Shown: piece after piece, positions 55,243 through 63,594 of the stretch
Layout: every line of letters starts with the position of its first letter
How positions within the stretch are numbered: the stretch's first letter is position 1
DNA from: Chloroflexus aggregans DSM 9485
GTDB taxonomy: Bacteria > Chloroflexota > Chloroflexia > Chloroflexales > Chloroflexaceae
DNA: 64,000 nucleotides
Direction: 5' to 3'
Assembly (NCBI RefSeq): GCF_000021945.1
Contig: NC_011831.1
Span: 1,249,353 to 1,313,352, forward strand
Made by a program: the position numbers and the translations under genes
The notes under the pieces: generated by a model
Told to the model about the DNA's origin: nothing
What the model saw: the letters and a program-made list of their open reading frames with translations, nothing else
The model's database searches: none

Positions 55243-55812
55243 ATGGCAGCGGGAACAACTTCAGATTTGCGTAACGGTATCGTCATTCGGTACAACAACG
55301 ATCTGTATCAGGTCGTTGAGTTTCAGCACGTTGCGCCGGGCAACTGGCGCGCCTTCGTGCGGATGAAGCTGAAGAGTCTAACTACCGGTAAAGTCATTGA
55401 AGATCGAGTACGGGCCGGTGCAGAGATCGACATTGTACGTATCGAGCGCCGTCCGATGCAGTACCTCTACCGCGAAGGCGACAGCTTCGTCTTTATGGAC
55501 AACGATACCTTCGATCAAATTCCGGTTTCGGCGGAGTTGGTCGGTGATGCGGTGAAGTTTATGAAAGAGAATGAGACGGTTGACCTTGTGTACGACGCCG
55601 AGAAGGATCAGATTATCGGTGTCGAGTTGCCGATCTTCGTCAACCTGAAAGTGGTGGAGACGACGGTGGCGGTGCGCGGCGACACGGCGACGAACGTAAC
55701 CAAACCGGCTACGTTAGAGACAGGAGCGGTGATTGAGGTACCGGCGTTTATCAATGAGGGTGACGTGTTGAAGATCGATACGCGCACCGGCGAATACATT
55801 ACGCGGGTGTAA
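55243..55812 (+). CDS. efp: Translation elongation factor P
   Basis: 189 residues from the ATG at 55243. EF-P enters the ribosomal E site and relieves stalling at polyproline. All three domains are present, with the KOW-like N-terminal domain (SDLRNGIVIRYNNDLYQVVE), RERRPMQYLYREGD-like central strands and the C-terminal signature KIDTRTGEYITRV. The tip of the N-terminal domain reads PGNWRAF with Asn at position 34, where E. coli has the lysylated Lys and Pseudomonas the rhamnosylated Arg. It must therefore work unmodified or with a different modification. The host encodes a protein with hundreds of Pro-Thr residues a short distance away, so EF-P should be in demand. Confidence 0.96.
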   Translation: MAAGTTSDLRNGIVIRYNNDLYQVVEFQHVAPGNWRAFVRMKLKSLTTGKVIEDRVRAGAEIDIVRIERRPMQYLYREGDSFVFMDNDTFDQIPVSAELVGDAVKFMKENETVDLVYDAEKDQIIGVELPIFVNLKVVETTVAVRGDTATNVTKPATLETGAVIEVPAFINEGDVLKIDTRTGEYITRV

Positions 55813-56815
55813 CGATACCGCCATACGGCGTTCACCACGATCACGGTATAACCGTAGCGCCGCACAGCCGTGCGGCGCTGCCCATTGATCGCGATCACCG
55901 TATGGTTGGGGAGCCGCACAGCCGTGCGGCGCTGCCCATTGATCGCGATCACTGTATGGTTGGGGAGCCGCACAGCCGTGCGGCGCTGCCCATTGATCGC
56001 GATCACCGTATGGTTGGGGAGCCGCACAGCCGTGCGGCGCTGCCCATTGATCGCGATCACCGTATGGTTGGGGAGCCGCACAGCCGTGCGGCGCTGCCCA
56101 TTGATCGCGATCACCGTATGGTTGGGGAGCCGCACAGCCGTGCGGCGCTGCCCATTGATCGCGATCACCGTATGGTTGGGGAGCCGCACAGCCGTGCGGC
56201 GCTGCCCATTGATCGCGATCACCGTATGGTTGGGGAGCCGCACAGCCGTGCGGCGCTGCCCATTGATCGCGATCACCGTATGGTTGGGGAGCCGCACAGC
56301 CGTGCGGCGCTGCCCATTGATCGCGATCACCGTATGGTTGGGGAGCCGCACAGCCGTGCGGCGCTGCCCATTGATCGCGATCACCGTATGGTTGGGGAGC
56401 CGCACAGCCGTGCGGCGCTGCCCATTGATCGCGATCACCGTATGGTTGGGGAGCCGCACAGCCGTGCGGCGCTGCCCATTGATCGCGATCACCGTATGGT
56501 TGGGGAGCCGCACAGCCGTGCGGCGCTGCCCATTGATCGCGATCACCGTATGGTTGGGGAGCCGCACAGCCGTGCGGCGCTGCCCATTGATCGCGATCAC
56601 CGTATGGTTGGGGAGCCGCACAGCCGTGCGGCGCTGCCCATTGATCGCGATCACCGTATGGTTGGGGAGCCGCACAGCCGTGCGGCGCTGCCCATTGATC
56701 GCGATCACCGTATGGTTGGGGAGCCGCACAGCCGTGCGGCGCTGCCCATTGATCGCGATCACCGTATGGTTGGGGAGCCGCACAGCCGTGCGGCTTTACA
56801 GGATTTGTCACCGGA
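55813..56815. repeat. Array of 17 near-identical 54-bp tandem repeats with hairpin and palindrome
   Basis: From about 55861 to 56798 the period is exactly 54 bases: CACAG occurs at 55863, 55917 and so on to 56781. Each unit has GCCGCAC-AGCC-GTGCGGC (7-bp stem, 4-base loop; 10-bp in the first unit) and the perfect palindrome TGATCGCGATCA, then CCGTATGGTTGGGGA. The only difference I see is T for C at 55953. A decayed unit lies at 55813-55860. Because 54 is divisible by three, both strands show open frames of 300-390 codons, but none has a ribosome site or protein-like composition. It lies between the ends of the convergent efp and groEL genes and may serve as their terminator. Confidence 0.95.
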
Positions 56816-58453
56816 TTAGAAATCGTCGTCCGGCATTGGTGGCGTGTTGTTGTTCTTCTTGGGTTCAGGGGCCTCGACGATCAACGCCTCGGTGGTCAGC
56901 ACCATACCGGCGACGCTAATTGCGTTCTCCAACGCGGTACGTACCACTTTGGCCGGGTCGATAATGCCGGCTTGCATGAGATCGACATACGTACCGGTCA
57001 TGACATCGTAACCGTAGTGGTTGTTGTTGTGCTTCCGCTGCTCGTTGCGCACGTTCTCAACCACCACCGAACCATCTTCGCCGGCATTGGTTGCGAGCTG
57101 GCGGAGTGGCTCTTCGAGGGCGCGGCGCAGGACGTTGAGCGCCATGCGCTCTTCGTCAAACTGAGTGGTGACGTTATCGAGTGCTGGGATGGCGTTGAGA
57201 AGTGCGACACCACCACCGGGAACGATACCCTCCTCAACTGCAGCGCGGGTCGCGTTGAGCGCATCTTCGACGCGGGCTTTGCGCTCTTTCATCGCCGGTT
57301 CGGTCGGCGCACCGACCTTGATCACGGCCACACCACCCGACAACTTCGCGACACGCTCCTGCAACTTCTCGCGGTCGTAATCCGAAGTTGTAGTCTCGAT
57401 CTGCTGCTTGAGTTGGGCAATGCGAGCCTGGATGGCTTGCTTGTCACCGTGACCCTCGACGATCACAGTGTTATCCTTGTCGGCCTTCACGCGGCGGGCG
57501 CGGCCAAGGTCTTGCAGAGTAGCGCTTTCGAGCTTGCGGCCAATCTCCTCGGAGATGACGGTACCACCGGTGAGGATCGCAATATCTTGCAGCATCGCCT
57601 TGCGCCGGTCGCCGAAGCCGGGGGCCTTCACGGCGAGGGCATTAAGGGTACCACGCAGCTTGTTGACGACCAACGTCGCCAGAGCCTCACCATCAACATC
57701 CTCAGCGATGACGAGGAGATCCTTCTTGCCGCTGCTTAGCACCGCTTCAAGGATCGGCAACAAATCCTTGATCGAGCTGATCTTCTTGTCGGTGATCAAG
57801 ATGTAGGGTTCATCGAGCACCGCCTCCATGCGAGCCGAGTCGGTGATGAAGTAGGGCGAGATATAACCACGGTCAAACTGCATACCCTCGACCAGCTCGT
57901 GCTCGAGATGGGTGCTCTTCCCCTCCTCGACCGTAACGACGCCGTCGCGACCGATCTTATCCATCACGGTCGCCAGTAACTCACCAACCTCGGCATCTTG
58001 GGCAGAGATTGTCGCGACGTTCCGAATCTCATCGCGGGTCTTGAGGGTGATCGCCTGCTCTTTGATGCGAGCGACCAGTGCTTGACCACCTTTATCGAGA
58101 CCACGCTTGAGCAGCATGGGGTTGGCGCCGGCAGCGACCAGTTTCAAGCCCTCATTGATAATCGCTTGGGCAAGCACCGTTGCCGTGGTGGTACCATCAC
58201 CGGCAACATCGTTGGTCTTGACGGCTGCCTGCTTGAGCAGTTGGACACCAAGGTTGGCGAACGGATCCTTCAGCTCAATCTCCTTCGCGACGCTTACACC
58301 GTCGTGGGTGACGGTTGGCGCACCCCATTTCTTATCGAGTGCGACATTACGCCCACGTGGACCGAGCGTCGTTTTGACTGCTAGCGCGAGTGTATCGATA
58401 CCGTGTTTGAGTGCAGTACGAGCTTGCTGATCGAAGATCAGTTGCTTCGCCAT
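56816..58453 (-). CDS. groEL: Chaperonin GroEL (Hsp60)
   Basis: 545 residues. The 60-kDa chaperonin folds proteins in an ATP-driven double ring. Signatures: [23 protein letters not shown]-binding [16 protein letters not shown], and the family pattern [20 protein letters not shown]. The C-terminus ends [17 protein letters not shown], lacking the Gly-Gly-Met tail found inside many bacterial GroEL cavities. It starts five bases after groES. Confidence 0.98.
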   Translation of the reverse strand: MAKQLIFDQQARTALKHGIDTLALAVKTTLGPRGRNVALDKKWGAPTVTHDGVSVAKEIELKDPFANLGVQLLKQAAVKTNDVAGDGTTTATVLAQAIINEGLKLVAAGANPMLLKRGLDKGGQALVARIKEQAITLKTRDEIRNVATISAQDAEVGELLATVMDKIGRDGVVTVEEGKSTHLEHELVEGMQFDRGYISPYFITDSARMEAVLDEPYILITDKKISSIKDLLPILEAVLSSGKKDLLVIAEDVDGEALATLVVNKLRGTLNALAVKAPGFGDRRKAMLQDIAILTGGTVISEEIGRKLESATLQDLGRARRVKADKDNTVIVEGHGDKQAIQARIAQLKQQIETTTSDYDREKLQERVAKLSGGVAVIKVGAPTEPAMKERKARVEDALNATRAAVEEGIVPGGGVALLNAIPALDNVTTQFDEERMALNVLRRALEEPLRQLATNAGEDGSVVVENVRNEQRKHNNNHYGYDVMTGTYVDLMQAGIIDPAKVVRTALENAISVAGMVLTTEALIVEAPEPKKNNNTPPMPDDDF

Positions 58454-58458
58454 ATTGC

Positions 58459-58752
58459 CTACTCCTCGATGATACCCAGAATATCCTTCTCTTGCAGGAT
58501 CAGATACTCTTCATCGTCGATTTTAAACTCGGTACCGGCGTATTTAGCGTACAACACGTGTTGACCAACCTTCACCGTCATCGGAATAATCTTACCGTCA
58601 TCGGCACGCCGGCCCGGACCAACCGCAATAACCTCGCCCTCCATCGGGCGCTCTTTGCTCGCGGTATCCGGCAGGAAGATACCGCCCTTGGTCTTCTCCT
58701 CTTTGGGTTTTGGTTTCACGACAACGCGATCGTGGAGTGGTCTTACTTGCAC
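58459..58752 (-). CDS. groES: Co-chaperonin GroES (Hsp10)
   Basis: 97 residues from a GTG at 58752 preceded by AGGAGGT, the strongest ribosome site nearby. [20 protein letters not shown] is the usual N-terminus, [14 protein letters not shown] is the mobile loop that docks on GroEL, and [20 protein letters not shown] closes the fold. It is followed at once by groEL. Confidence 0.98.
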   Translation of the reverse strand: MQVRPLHDRVVVKPKPKEEKTKGGIFLPDTASKERPMEGEVIAVGPGRRADDGKIIPMTVKVGQHVLYAKYAGTEFKIDDEEYLILQEKDILGIIEE

Positions 58753-58772
58753 AGGATACCTCCTCTCGACTA

Positions 58773-58801
58773 TGTGGGCGTCGGGTTGGGCGACGCCCAC
58801 A
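58773..58801 (-). terminator. Hairpin between the DoxX gene and groES
   Basis: TGTGGGCGTCG / CGACGCCCACA, perfect 11-bp stem, 7-base loop. It ends 20 bases before the groES GTG and begins a few bases after the DoxX stop. With no U-tract it may be a partial terminator or an mRNA processing/stability element in a shared transcript. I see no separate promoter for groES between the two. Confidence 0.55.
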
Positions 58802-58806
58802 CCTGC

Positions 58807-59337
58807 TTAGCTGGTAGCTTGACCGGCGCTATGCGGCGTTGCCATCGCACGATGCTGGCGTCCGAACAGCGCGAACGCGAGACCAAGCAGCACGATGATC
58901 AGACCGACCCAGAAGGTCTGCGGTTGCGGCAGAGTGATACCCAACACCCGATCGAGGGTATATGCGCCGGGTTGCCACAACCCCATCACCAACGCCAGCA
59001 CGATCAGTACGAGAGAATACTCGCTCCCACCGTTGCTAATCCACAGACCGTGCGACCAGTGGACGAGAGCAATCGCCGTGATCATGACCGCAATGATGGC
59101 GAGAGGGCCAATCGGATGGAAGAGGCCAAGTGCGAAGAGCAACCCGCCACCAAACTCGGCCAGCCCGGCCATCAGTGCCCAGAAGCGCGGCGCACGCAGT
59201 CCCATGCTTGCCAGCCAATCGGCAGTGGCGCGTAAGCCTTGACCACCAAACCAGCCGAACAACTTCTGCGCACCGTGCCCCATCATCAGCAAACCGATGA
59301 CTACTTGTAGGATGAGCAGGCCAAGATCCATCGTCAT
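58807..59337 (-). CDS. DoxX family membrane protein
   Basis: 176 residues; ATG at 59337 with AAGGAGG nine bases upstream. Four or five hydrophobic helices and the DoxX pattern: LLMMGHGAQKLFGWFGGQGL near the N-terminus, LAEFGGGLLFALGLF, then AIIAVMITAIALVHW. Members are linked to thiosulfate:quinone oxidoreductase, redox and thiol stress, but most are uncharacterised. Lying just upstream of groES-groEL on the same strand, it may be co-expressed with the chaperonins. Confidence 0.88.
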   Translation of the reverse strand: MTMDLGLLILQVVIGLLMMGHGAQKLFGWFGGQGLRATADWLASMGLRAPRFWALMAGLAEFGGGLLFALGLFHPIGPLAIIAVMITAIALVHWSHGLWISNGGSEYSLVLIVLALVMGLWQPGAYTLDRVLGITLPQPQTFWVGLIIVLLGLAFALFGRQHRAMATPHSAGQATS

Positions 59338-59509
59338 GGCGCATCACCTCCTTTTGATCGTCAGCGTGCATCGGCACGTAGCGATGCAACGGTGATGATG
59401 CAAGTAAGGCGTACACCTGTGTAGATAAAAAAGTGATGTTAGATCGCTATCAGCGGAGTGTTAGTAATGTGTTAGAACCAACAACAGCCCAAGAGGGAGG
59501 AAGAGCGAG

Positions 59510-59713
59510 CTAGAAAACCCCTGAGCGATACAGCGCTTGCCCGATCAGCAGCGCTACGCTGATCAGAAAGGCGATCACGACCACGATCAGCAGGCGCAAA
59601 CAGAGACTGTTTCGCCATACGTTGTGGTCGCAACGCCGGTGAGGGGAAGATTGATTGCGCATTTGCCGTGTCCCCACCCCCACCCCTCTCCTGCTGGGGC
59701 TAGTGAATCGCAA
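59510..59713 (-). CDS. Possible small membrane peptide
   Basis: The last 35 codons encode a clear transmembrane segment (LRLLIVVVIAFLISVALLIG, then QALYRSGVF). The first half would be encoded by repeat DNA and its ATG at 59713 lacks a good ribosome site, so the true start is unknown. I do not recognise a family. Confidence 0.25.
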   Translation of the reverse strand: MRFTSPSRRGVGVGTRQMRNQSSPHRRCDHNVWRNSLCLRLLIVVVIAFLISVALLIGQALYRSGVF

Positions 59714-59742
59714 CGCCAGTGAGGGGAGAATTGGTCGCTCAT
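59628..59742. repeat. Short direct repeats with GGGGAG/CTCC core
   Basis: Two copies of TCGCAACGCC(G/A)GTGAGGGGA at 59629 and 59708, with CCCCACCCCTCTCCTGC between them. The words are those of the CCTCTCCC hairpin family at 44667 and 62992. The rest of 59338-59861 holds promoters but no other gene I can support. Confidence 0.6.
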
Positions 59743-59818
59743 ACTCATTCTAAGCGTAACGAAACAAAGGTTGCAATCAGTATACCATTGCCGCGTCGCC
59801 ATCTGCCATGGCAACATT

Positions 59819-59827
59819 TGTTATAAT
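59819..59827 (+). promoter_or_regulatory. Extended -10 promoter of the MFS transporter gene
   Basis: TGT-TATAAT, perfect extended -10, about 35 bases before the ATG at 59862. A 10-base palindrome TGCCATGGCA (59804-59813) lies just upstream in the -35 region and could bind a regulator. Confidence 0.65.
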
Positions 59828-59861
59828 GGCGCCAAGACAGCATGCCGAGGAGATCTCAGCT

Positions 59862-61124
59862 ATGCCATCGCAACCTTCATCCGCACTGAGCGACATCCGG
59901 CTTGGGTTACGCGCCAATTGGGCGCAATTCAGCTTGCTTGTCTTCGTTAATGCCTTCGTCGGCGGCATGGTCGGCATCGAGCGCACCGTCTTGCCATTGC
60001 TGGCCGAAGCTGATTTCGGCATAGCTTCCAAAACCGCCATCCTGAGTTTCATCTTCAGCTTTGGGATTGTCAAAGCGCTTGCTAACCTGTTTGCCGGCAG
60101 GCTCAGTGATCGCATTGGCCGTAAGAAGGTACTGGTTACAGGTTGGATCATCGGTTTGCCGGTGCCGGTGATCATCATCTTCGCGCCAAGCTGGGAGTGG
60201 ATCATCTTTGCGAATGGGTTGCTCGGTATCAATCAGGGCTTATGCTGGTCAACTACTGTCATCATGAAGATCGATCTGGTCGGCCCCCAACAACGCGGTT
60301 TAGCCATGGGCATCAACGAAGCCGCCGGCTATCTGGCCGTCTCGGCAGCAGCGTTCGGCACCGGCTACCTTGCTACCACATACAGCTTACGCCCGCAACC
60401 ATTTATCATTGGGATTATCATCGCCCTTGCCGGCCTCATCAGCTCGATCTTCTTGGTGCGCGAAACGCAGGGCCATGCCGCCGTTGAAGCGCGCACCCAC
60501 CACAACGGTATGCCGCCCGCCGCACGACTGTCGTTTGCACACATTCTGCTGCTGACCAGTTGGAAAGATCGCTCGCTCTTCGCGATCAGCCAAGCCGGTA
60601 TGTTCAACAATCTCAACGACGGCATGGCATGGGGTCTCTTTCCGCTCTACTTTGCCCTGCACGGTCTGTCGATCGGCGACATCGGCATCTTGAGCGCAAT
60701 CTACCCGGCGGTATGGGGGATCGGCCAACTCGGCGCTGGCGCGCTCTCTGACCGCGTGGGGCGCAAACCATTGATCACACTCGGCATGATTGTGCAAGCC
60801 GGCGGCATCTTCCTCTTTATCCTGACCTCAGACTTCTGGATATGGGCACTAGGCAGCACCTTGCTCGGCCTCGGCACTGCCCTCGTCTACCCCACCCTTC
60901 TCGCCGCCATCGGCGACGTGGCCCACTCCACATGGCGCGCTTCAGCAGTCGGGGTCTACCGGCTCTGGCGTGACGGCGGCTACGCAATCGGCGCGTTGTT
61001 AGCCGGCAGTTTAGCCGATGCACTGGGGATCAGGTGGGCCATTGGCGCCACCGGCGGCCTCACCCTGTTATCAGGAATCATCGTCGCCACGGTGATGCGC
61101 GAGACTCTGCCGGGACGACGATGA
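59862..61124 (+). CDS. Major facilitator superfamily transporter
   Basis: 420 residues from the ATG at 59862 (GAGGAG nine bases upstream); an ATG at 59808 lies before the predicted transcription start. Twelve hydrophobic segments in two halves. The MFS motif A is in the first half (NLFAGRLSDRIGRKKVLVTG) and its counterpart in the second (GALSDRVGRKPLITLGM). ALAMGINEAAGYLAVS-like RGLAMGINEAAGYLAVSAAA resembles drug/metabolite efflux members. Substrate unknown. No regulator or enzyme gene is adjacent. Confidence 0.9.
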   Translation: MPSQPSSALSDIRLGLRANWAQFSLLVFVNAFVGGMVGIERTVLPLLAEADFGIASKTAILSFIFSFGIVKALANLFAGRLSDRIGRKKVLVTGWIIGLPVPVIIIFAPSWEWIIFANGLLGINQGLCWSTTVIMKIDLVGPQQRGLAMGINEAAGYLAVSAAAFGTGYLATTYSLRPQPFIIGIIIALAGLISSIFLVRETQGHAAVEARTHHNGMPPAARLSFAHILLLTSWKDRSLFAISQAGMFNNLNDGMAWGLFPLYFALHGLSIGDIGILSAIYPAVWGIGQLGAGALSDRVGRKPLITLGMIVQAGGIFLFILTSDFWIWALGSTLLGLGTALVYPTLLAAIGDVAHSTWRASAVGVYRLWRDGGYAIGALLAGSLADALGIRWAIGATGGLTLLSGIIVATVMRETLPGRR

Positions 61125-61145
61125 CTCATCTTGCGGAGCGGTTTG

Positions 61146-61787
61146 TTACGGCTGCGCGCGCGACCCCATCTGCGATTCGCACAAGAACGGCGGTTGGTTA
61201 TTGCCGCTGTGGTAGGGGTAAAGCTGATCACCAACCCGCAACAGAATGCGCAAGCCGTCAATTAACACCTGAGTGTAGGCCATACCCGGACGTGGACAGC
61301 CGAGTGAACCATCGGGCCACGTTACCGCCTCGACCGAAACAACCTCAATCGTGGCAGCATCAATCCTAAGGCGCTGAGCCAGGTCTTGTTTGGCAGCAGC
61401 GATCTGCTGTTCGATGGTAGGGCTATAGGGGGGCTGCAACGGTTGTGCATTAAATGGGGGTGCGGGTTGAATGGGCATCGGCGACTCCTTAATGGGCATA
61501 ACGGTCGGTACCAGGGTCGCCGCCGGCGCAACGGTTGGTGGCAGAGACGCTGCGGTTTCGGTGGGAGCGGGTACCGGCTGCGCGGCGGGATTATCGGGCA
61601 ACTGCGTCGCCGTTGGCTCAGCTACTCCCGGCACCGGTGCAGCCAGATCGCGCGTGGCCGCCGGCGGCTGCGTAGGAACAGGCTGATTGGGTGGTGCGGT
61701 AGGCTGGGCCGGCACAGATGTGGTAGCCGTACCGCAGGCGGTGAATAGGAACAAAGCAACGATAGCCATCAACAGCAATGTGCGCAT
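61146..61787 (-). CDS. Lipoprotein with Pro/Thr-rich linker and small conserved C-terminal domain
   Basis: 213 residues from the ATG at 61787 (AGGA upstream). Lipoprotein signal with lipobox FTAC at about 15-18, a linker of about 100 residues rich in Pro, Ala and Thr, then a C-terminal domain of about 85 residues: AKQDLAQRLRIDAATIEVVS, VTWPDGSLGCPRPGMAYTQV, then GLRILLRVGDQLYPYHSG and FLCES. I have seen this W-P-D-G-S-L-G-C-P domain in other Chloroflexota exported proteins but know no function. Two cysteines could form a disulfide. Confidence 0.8.
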   Translation of the reverse strand: MRTLLLMAIVALFLFTACGTATTSVPAQPTAPPNQPVPTQPPAATRDLAAPVPGVAEPTATQLPDNPAAQPVPAPTETAASLPPTVAPAATLVPTVMPIKESPMPIQPAPPFNAQPLQPPYSPTIEQQIAAAKQDLAQRLRIDAATIEVVSVEAVTWPDGSLGCPRPGMAYTQVLIDGLRILLRVGDQLYPYHSGNNQPPFLCESQMGSRAQP

Positions 61788-62220
61788 AGACAATCCTTTG
61801 CAATCAGAAAACTACTCTGATGAGATGACGAAAAAGGGAAGATGATAGTTCCCCATAGATGCAACACAAATGAAACCTCTTTCACTACCACTTACGCGCT
61901 CAAGCCACAGCTATTGCGCTGCGCAGAGTAAGAACAATGTTATCCACGTGCAATATCAACAACAGCACACCAGACAATAAACAGACGCTAACTATGTCAG
62001 CACAGGGATGTAACCGGTACGAGCAGCAGATAGAACGGTTATCGGCGTACTCGCCTACCAGTTACACTGAGTTGATTAACACAAAGAACTGTCTAAGGAG
62101 CACAACAAATAGCACCGATCACCACAGTGTATCTTAAGTTTGTCCTCAATACCATCGGAGTGATTGGTGTTCAGAGAGGATCTAAAAATTGAAAAGCATT
62201 TGATATTTTATCTCACAAAG
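61788..62220. other. Intergenic AT-richer stretch
   Basis: About 430 bases with no supported gene or strong structure. AT content is higher than in the surrounding DNA. It leads into the conserved promoter region of the sigma-factor-like gene at 62365. Confidence 0.4.
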
Positions 62221-62265
62221 TTTTGCAAAAAAGTTACCGTTTTCGACCATTTGGCAGGTTATAAT
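62221..62265 (+). promoter_or_regulatory. Promoter/operator of the decayed sigma-factor gene (shared arrangement, copy 1)
   Basis: Palindrome TTTTGCAAAA (62221-62230), GTTACC (62233-62238), 21 bases, TATAAT (62260-62265). The same elements with the same 21-base spacing occur before the gene at 63595. Confidence 0.6.
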
Positions 62266-62364
62266 CCTTACTATCGGCACTCAGATAACCTACCGAACCA
62301 CTCTGGATAGCGACCTAACGTAGTTTGCGACATTTGTTTGCTCGAAGTCTTGTGGAGTATATTC

Positions 62365-62778
62365 ATGACCATCCCATCGCACCACGACAGCATTACCGAC
62401 CTGCAACAACGCGATCTGCGCACTGTGAACTCGATTTACTTCTTGCTCGAACAGACCACCTATCACGCAGACCGTGACCTACCTCTCGCCGTATGGCTCT
62501 CTCGCCTGGCACGCAATCAGGTTGTCAGCGTCCGGCACCTCACCAGACGCAACACACCACACGAAAACGTCTACAGCAAGCGTGACGACACTACCACAGC
62601 GATACTTGCCCGTCATCAATGGGAATGTGAGCACGTCCAACACGTCCTGGATACCTTGGCCAACCACTACCGGCGAAGGCTCTGGCCGCACTTTGGTCAC
62701 ACCTTACCGTCTGAAGCGACAGCCCAGTACACTTGGGTATTATCGTTGAGGTCACGAAGATTCTTTAACAAGAGGTGA
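62365..62778 (+). pseudogene. Decayed ECF-type sigma factor gene (internal deletion)
   Basis: 137 codons from the ATG at 62365. The start (MTIPSHHDSITDLQQRD) and the middle (AVWLSRLARNQVVSVRHLTR, LARHQWECEHVQHVLDTLA) match the gene at 63595. Between NSIY and LLEQTTYHADRDLPL about 30 residues are missing; in the other copy they hold sigma region 2.1-2.2, the part that grips core RNA polymerase. Beyond NHYRRRLW the sequence departs from the expected region 4 and ends early. It is still open, so it may make a small protein, but not a working sigma factor. Confidence 0.7.
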
Positions 62779-63422
62779 TAATCCTCACGCGCAAGCAGCC
62801 AGACGTATACCCCGCCGATGGCGTGAATGGGGGAAAGTGGGGAAGTGGGGAGATAGGGGGTGGGGAGGAGAACACGGTTCAGTACCTCTTCCGCACTCTG
62901 TTTCCACGTGCGGGGGTTGAAGGGCGGACAGAACCTATGAGCGCAGATGGAGTTGAGGCTTCACGATGGGCGGTTTCACCCTCACCCCTGACCCCTCTCC
63001 CATTGGCGCGGGAGAGGGGAGTGTAGAGCTACGCTTTGAGGCATTGCACAGCGATCAACCGTTATGCGCGACCAACTTGCTACCCACCCCACAACCCGCG
63101 AACACGGGAGACGCCTGCTCAGGCATGCCCTCCGCTGAAGCAGGAGATGGTGGCGGTCGGGCGACCCCGTGCTATGCGGGGGCCGCCGCTCCCTCGCAAT
63201 GATAGGCAACCTTTGTTCTTGCGAGCTGCCGAAGACGGCGCAGCGATCTCCCGCGAGCGTCGAAGGGCGAGCGACGTACCATAAGTTTTGGGGGATCGCA
63301 AGCAGGCAGCGATCTCCCGCGAGCGTGGAAGGGCGGGCACCATCGCTGTTCCGGCACTCCCGGCCCCAATCCCATTGGCGCGAGGCGCGGCAACAACGAT
63401 GTCCCGCTCCCCCATCCCAAAA
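62779..63422. repeat. Gene-free region with palindromic and short direct repeats
   Basis: No supported gene in about 640 bases. It holds the hairpin CCCCTCTCCC / GGGAGAGGGG (62992-63019), the word GCAGCGATCTCCCGCGAGCG twice (about 63239 and 63307), an inverted repeat CCTGCT/AGCAGG near 63115-63147, and GCTCCCTCGCAATGATAGG near 63189, which resembles a palindromic repeat common in many bacterial genomes. It looks like an accumulation site for small mobile palindromes. Confidence 0.6.
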
Positions 63423-63468
63423 TTTTGCAAAACATGTTACCGTTTGCAGTCCTTTTGTAGTGTATACG
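63423..63468 (+). promoter_or_regulatory. Promoter/operator of the ECF sigma factor gene (shared arrangement, copy 2)
   Basis: TTTTGCAAAA (63423-63432), GTTACC (63436-63441), 21 bases, TATACG (63463-63468), about 125 bases before the ATG at 63595. Confidence 0.6.
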
Positions 63469-63594
63469 CGATCCTACCGGCCCTCGCAGACCTCAACGAA
63501 AGGAGACGACACCGCGCATCCGCCGCAACGGGTTCGGCACAGGGAGCGTTTACGCTGATGAATTCGCGTCTTTGGAGCTTACGGAGTTTCGTCA

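Noticed and set aside
55813..56815. CRISPR array
   Set aside because: Units are contiguous and identical over all 54 bases with no variable spacers, and no cas gene is near.
55608..56919. Four open frames of 300-390 codons on both strands of the 54-bp array
   Set aside because: A 54-base period without stop codons is open by construction. The frames overlap efp and groEL ends, have no ribosome site and encode pure 18-residue repeats.
59434..59460. CIRCE heat-shock operator upstream of DoxX-groESL
   Set aside because: Minus strand reads CTAACACTC-N8-GCGATCTAA: 7 of 9 and 6 of 9 matches with spacing 8 instead of 9. Suggestive but too degenerate to call.
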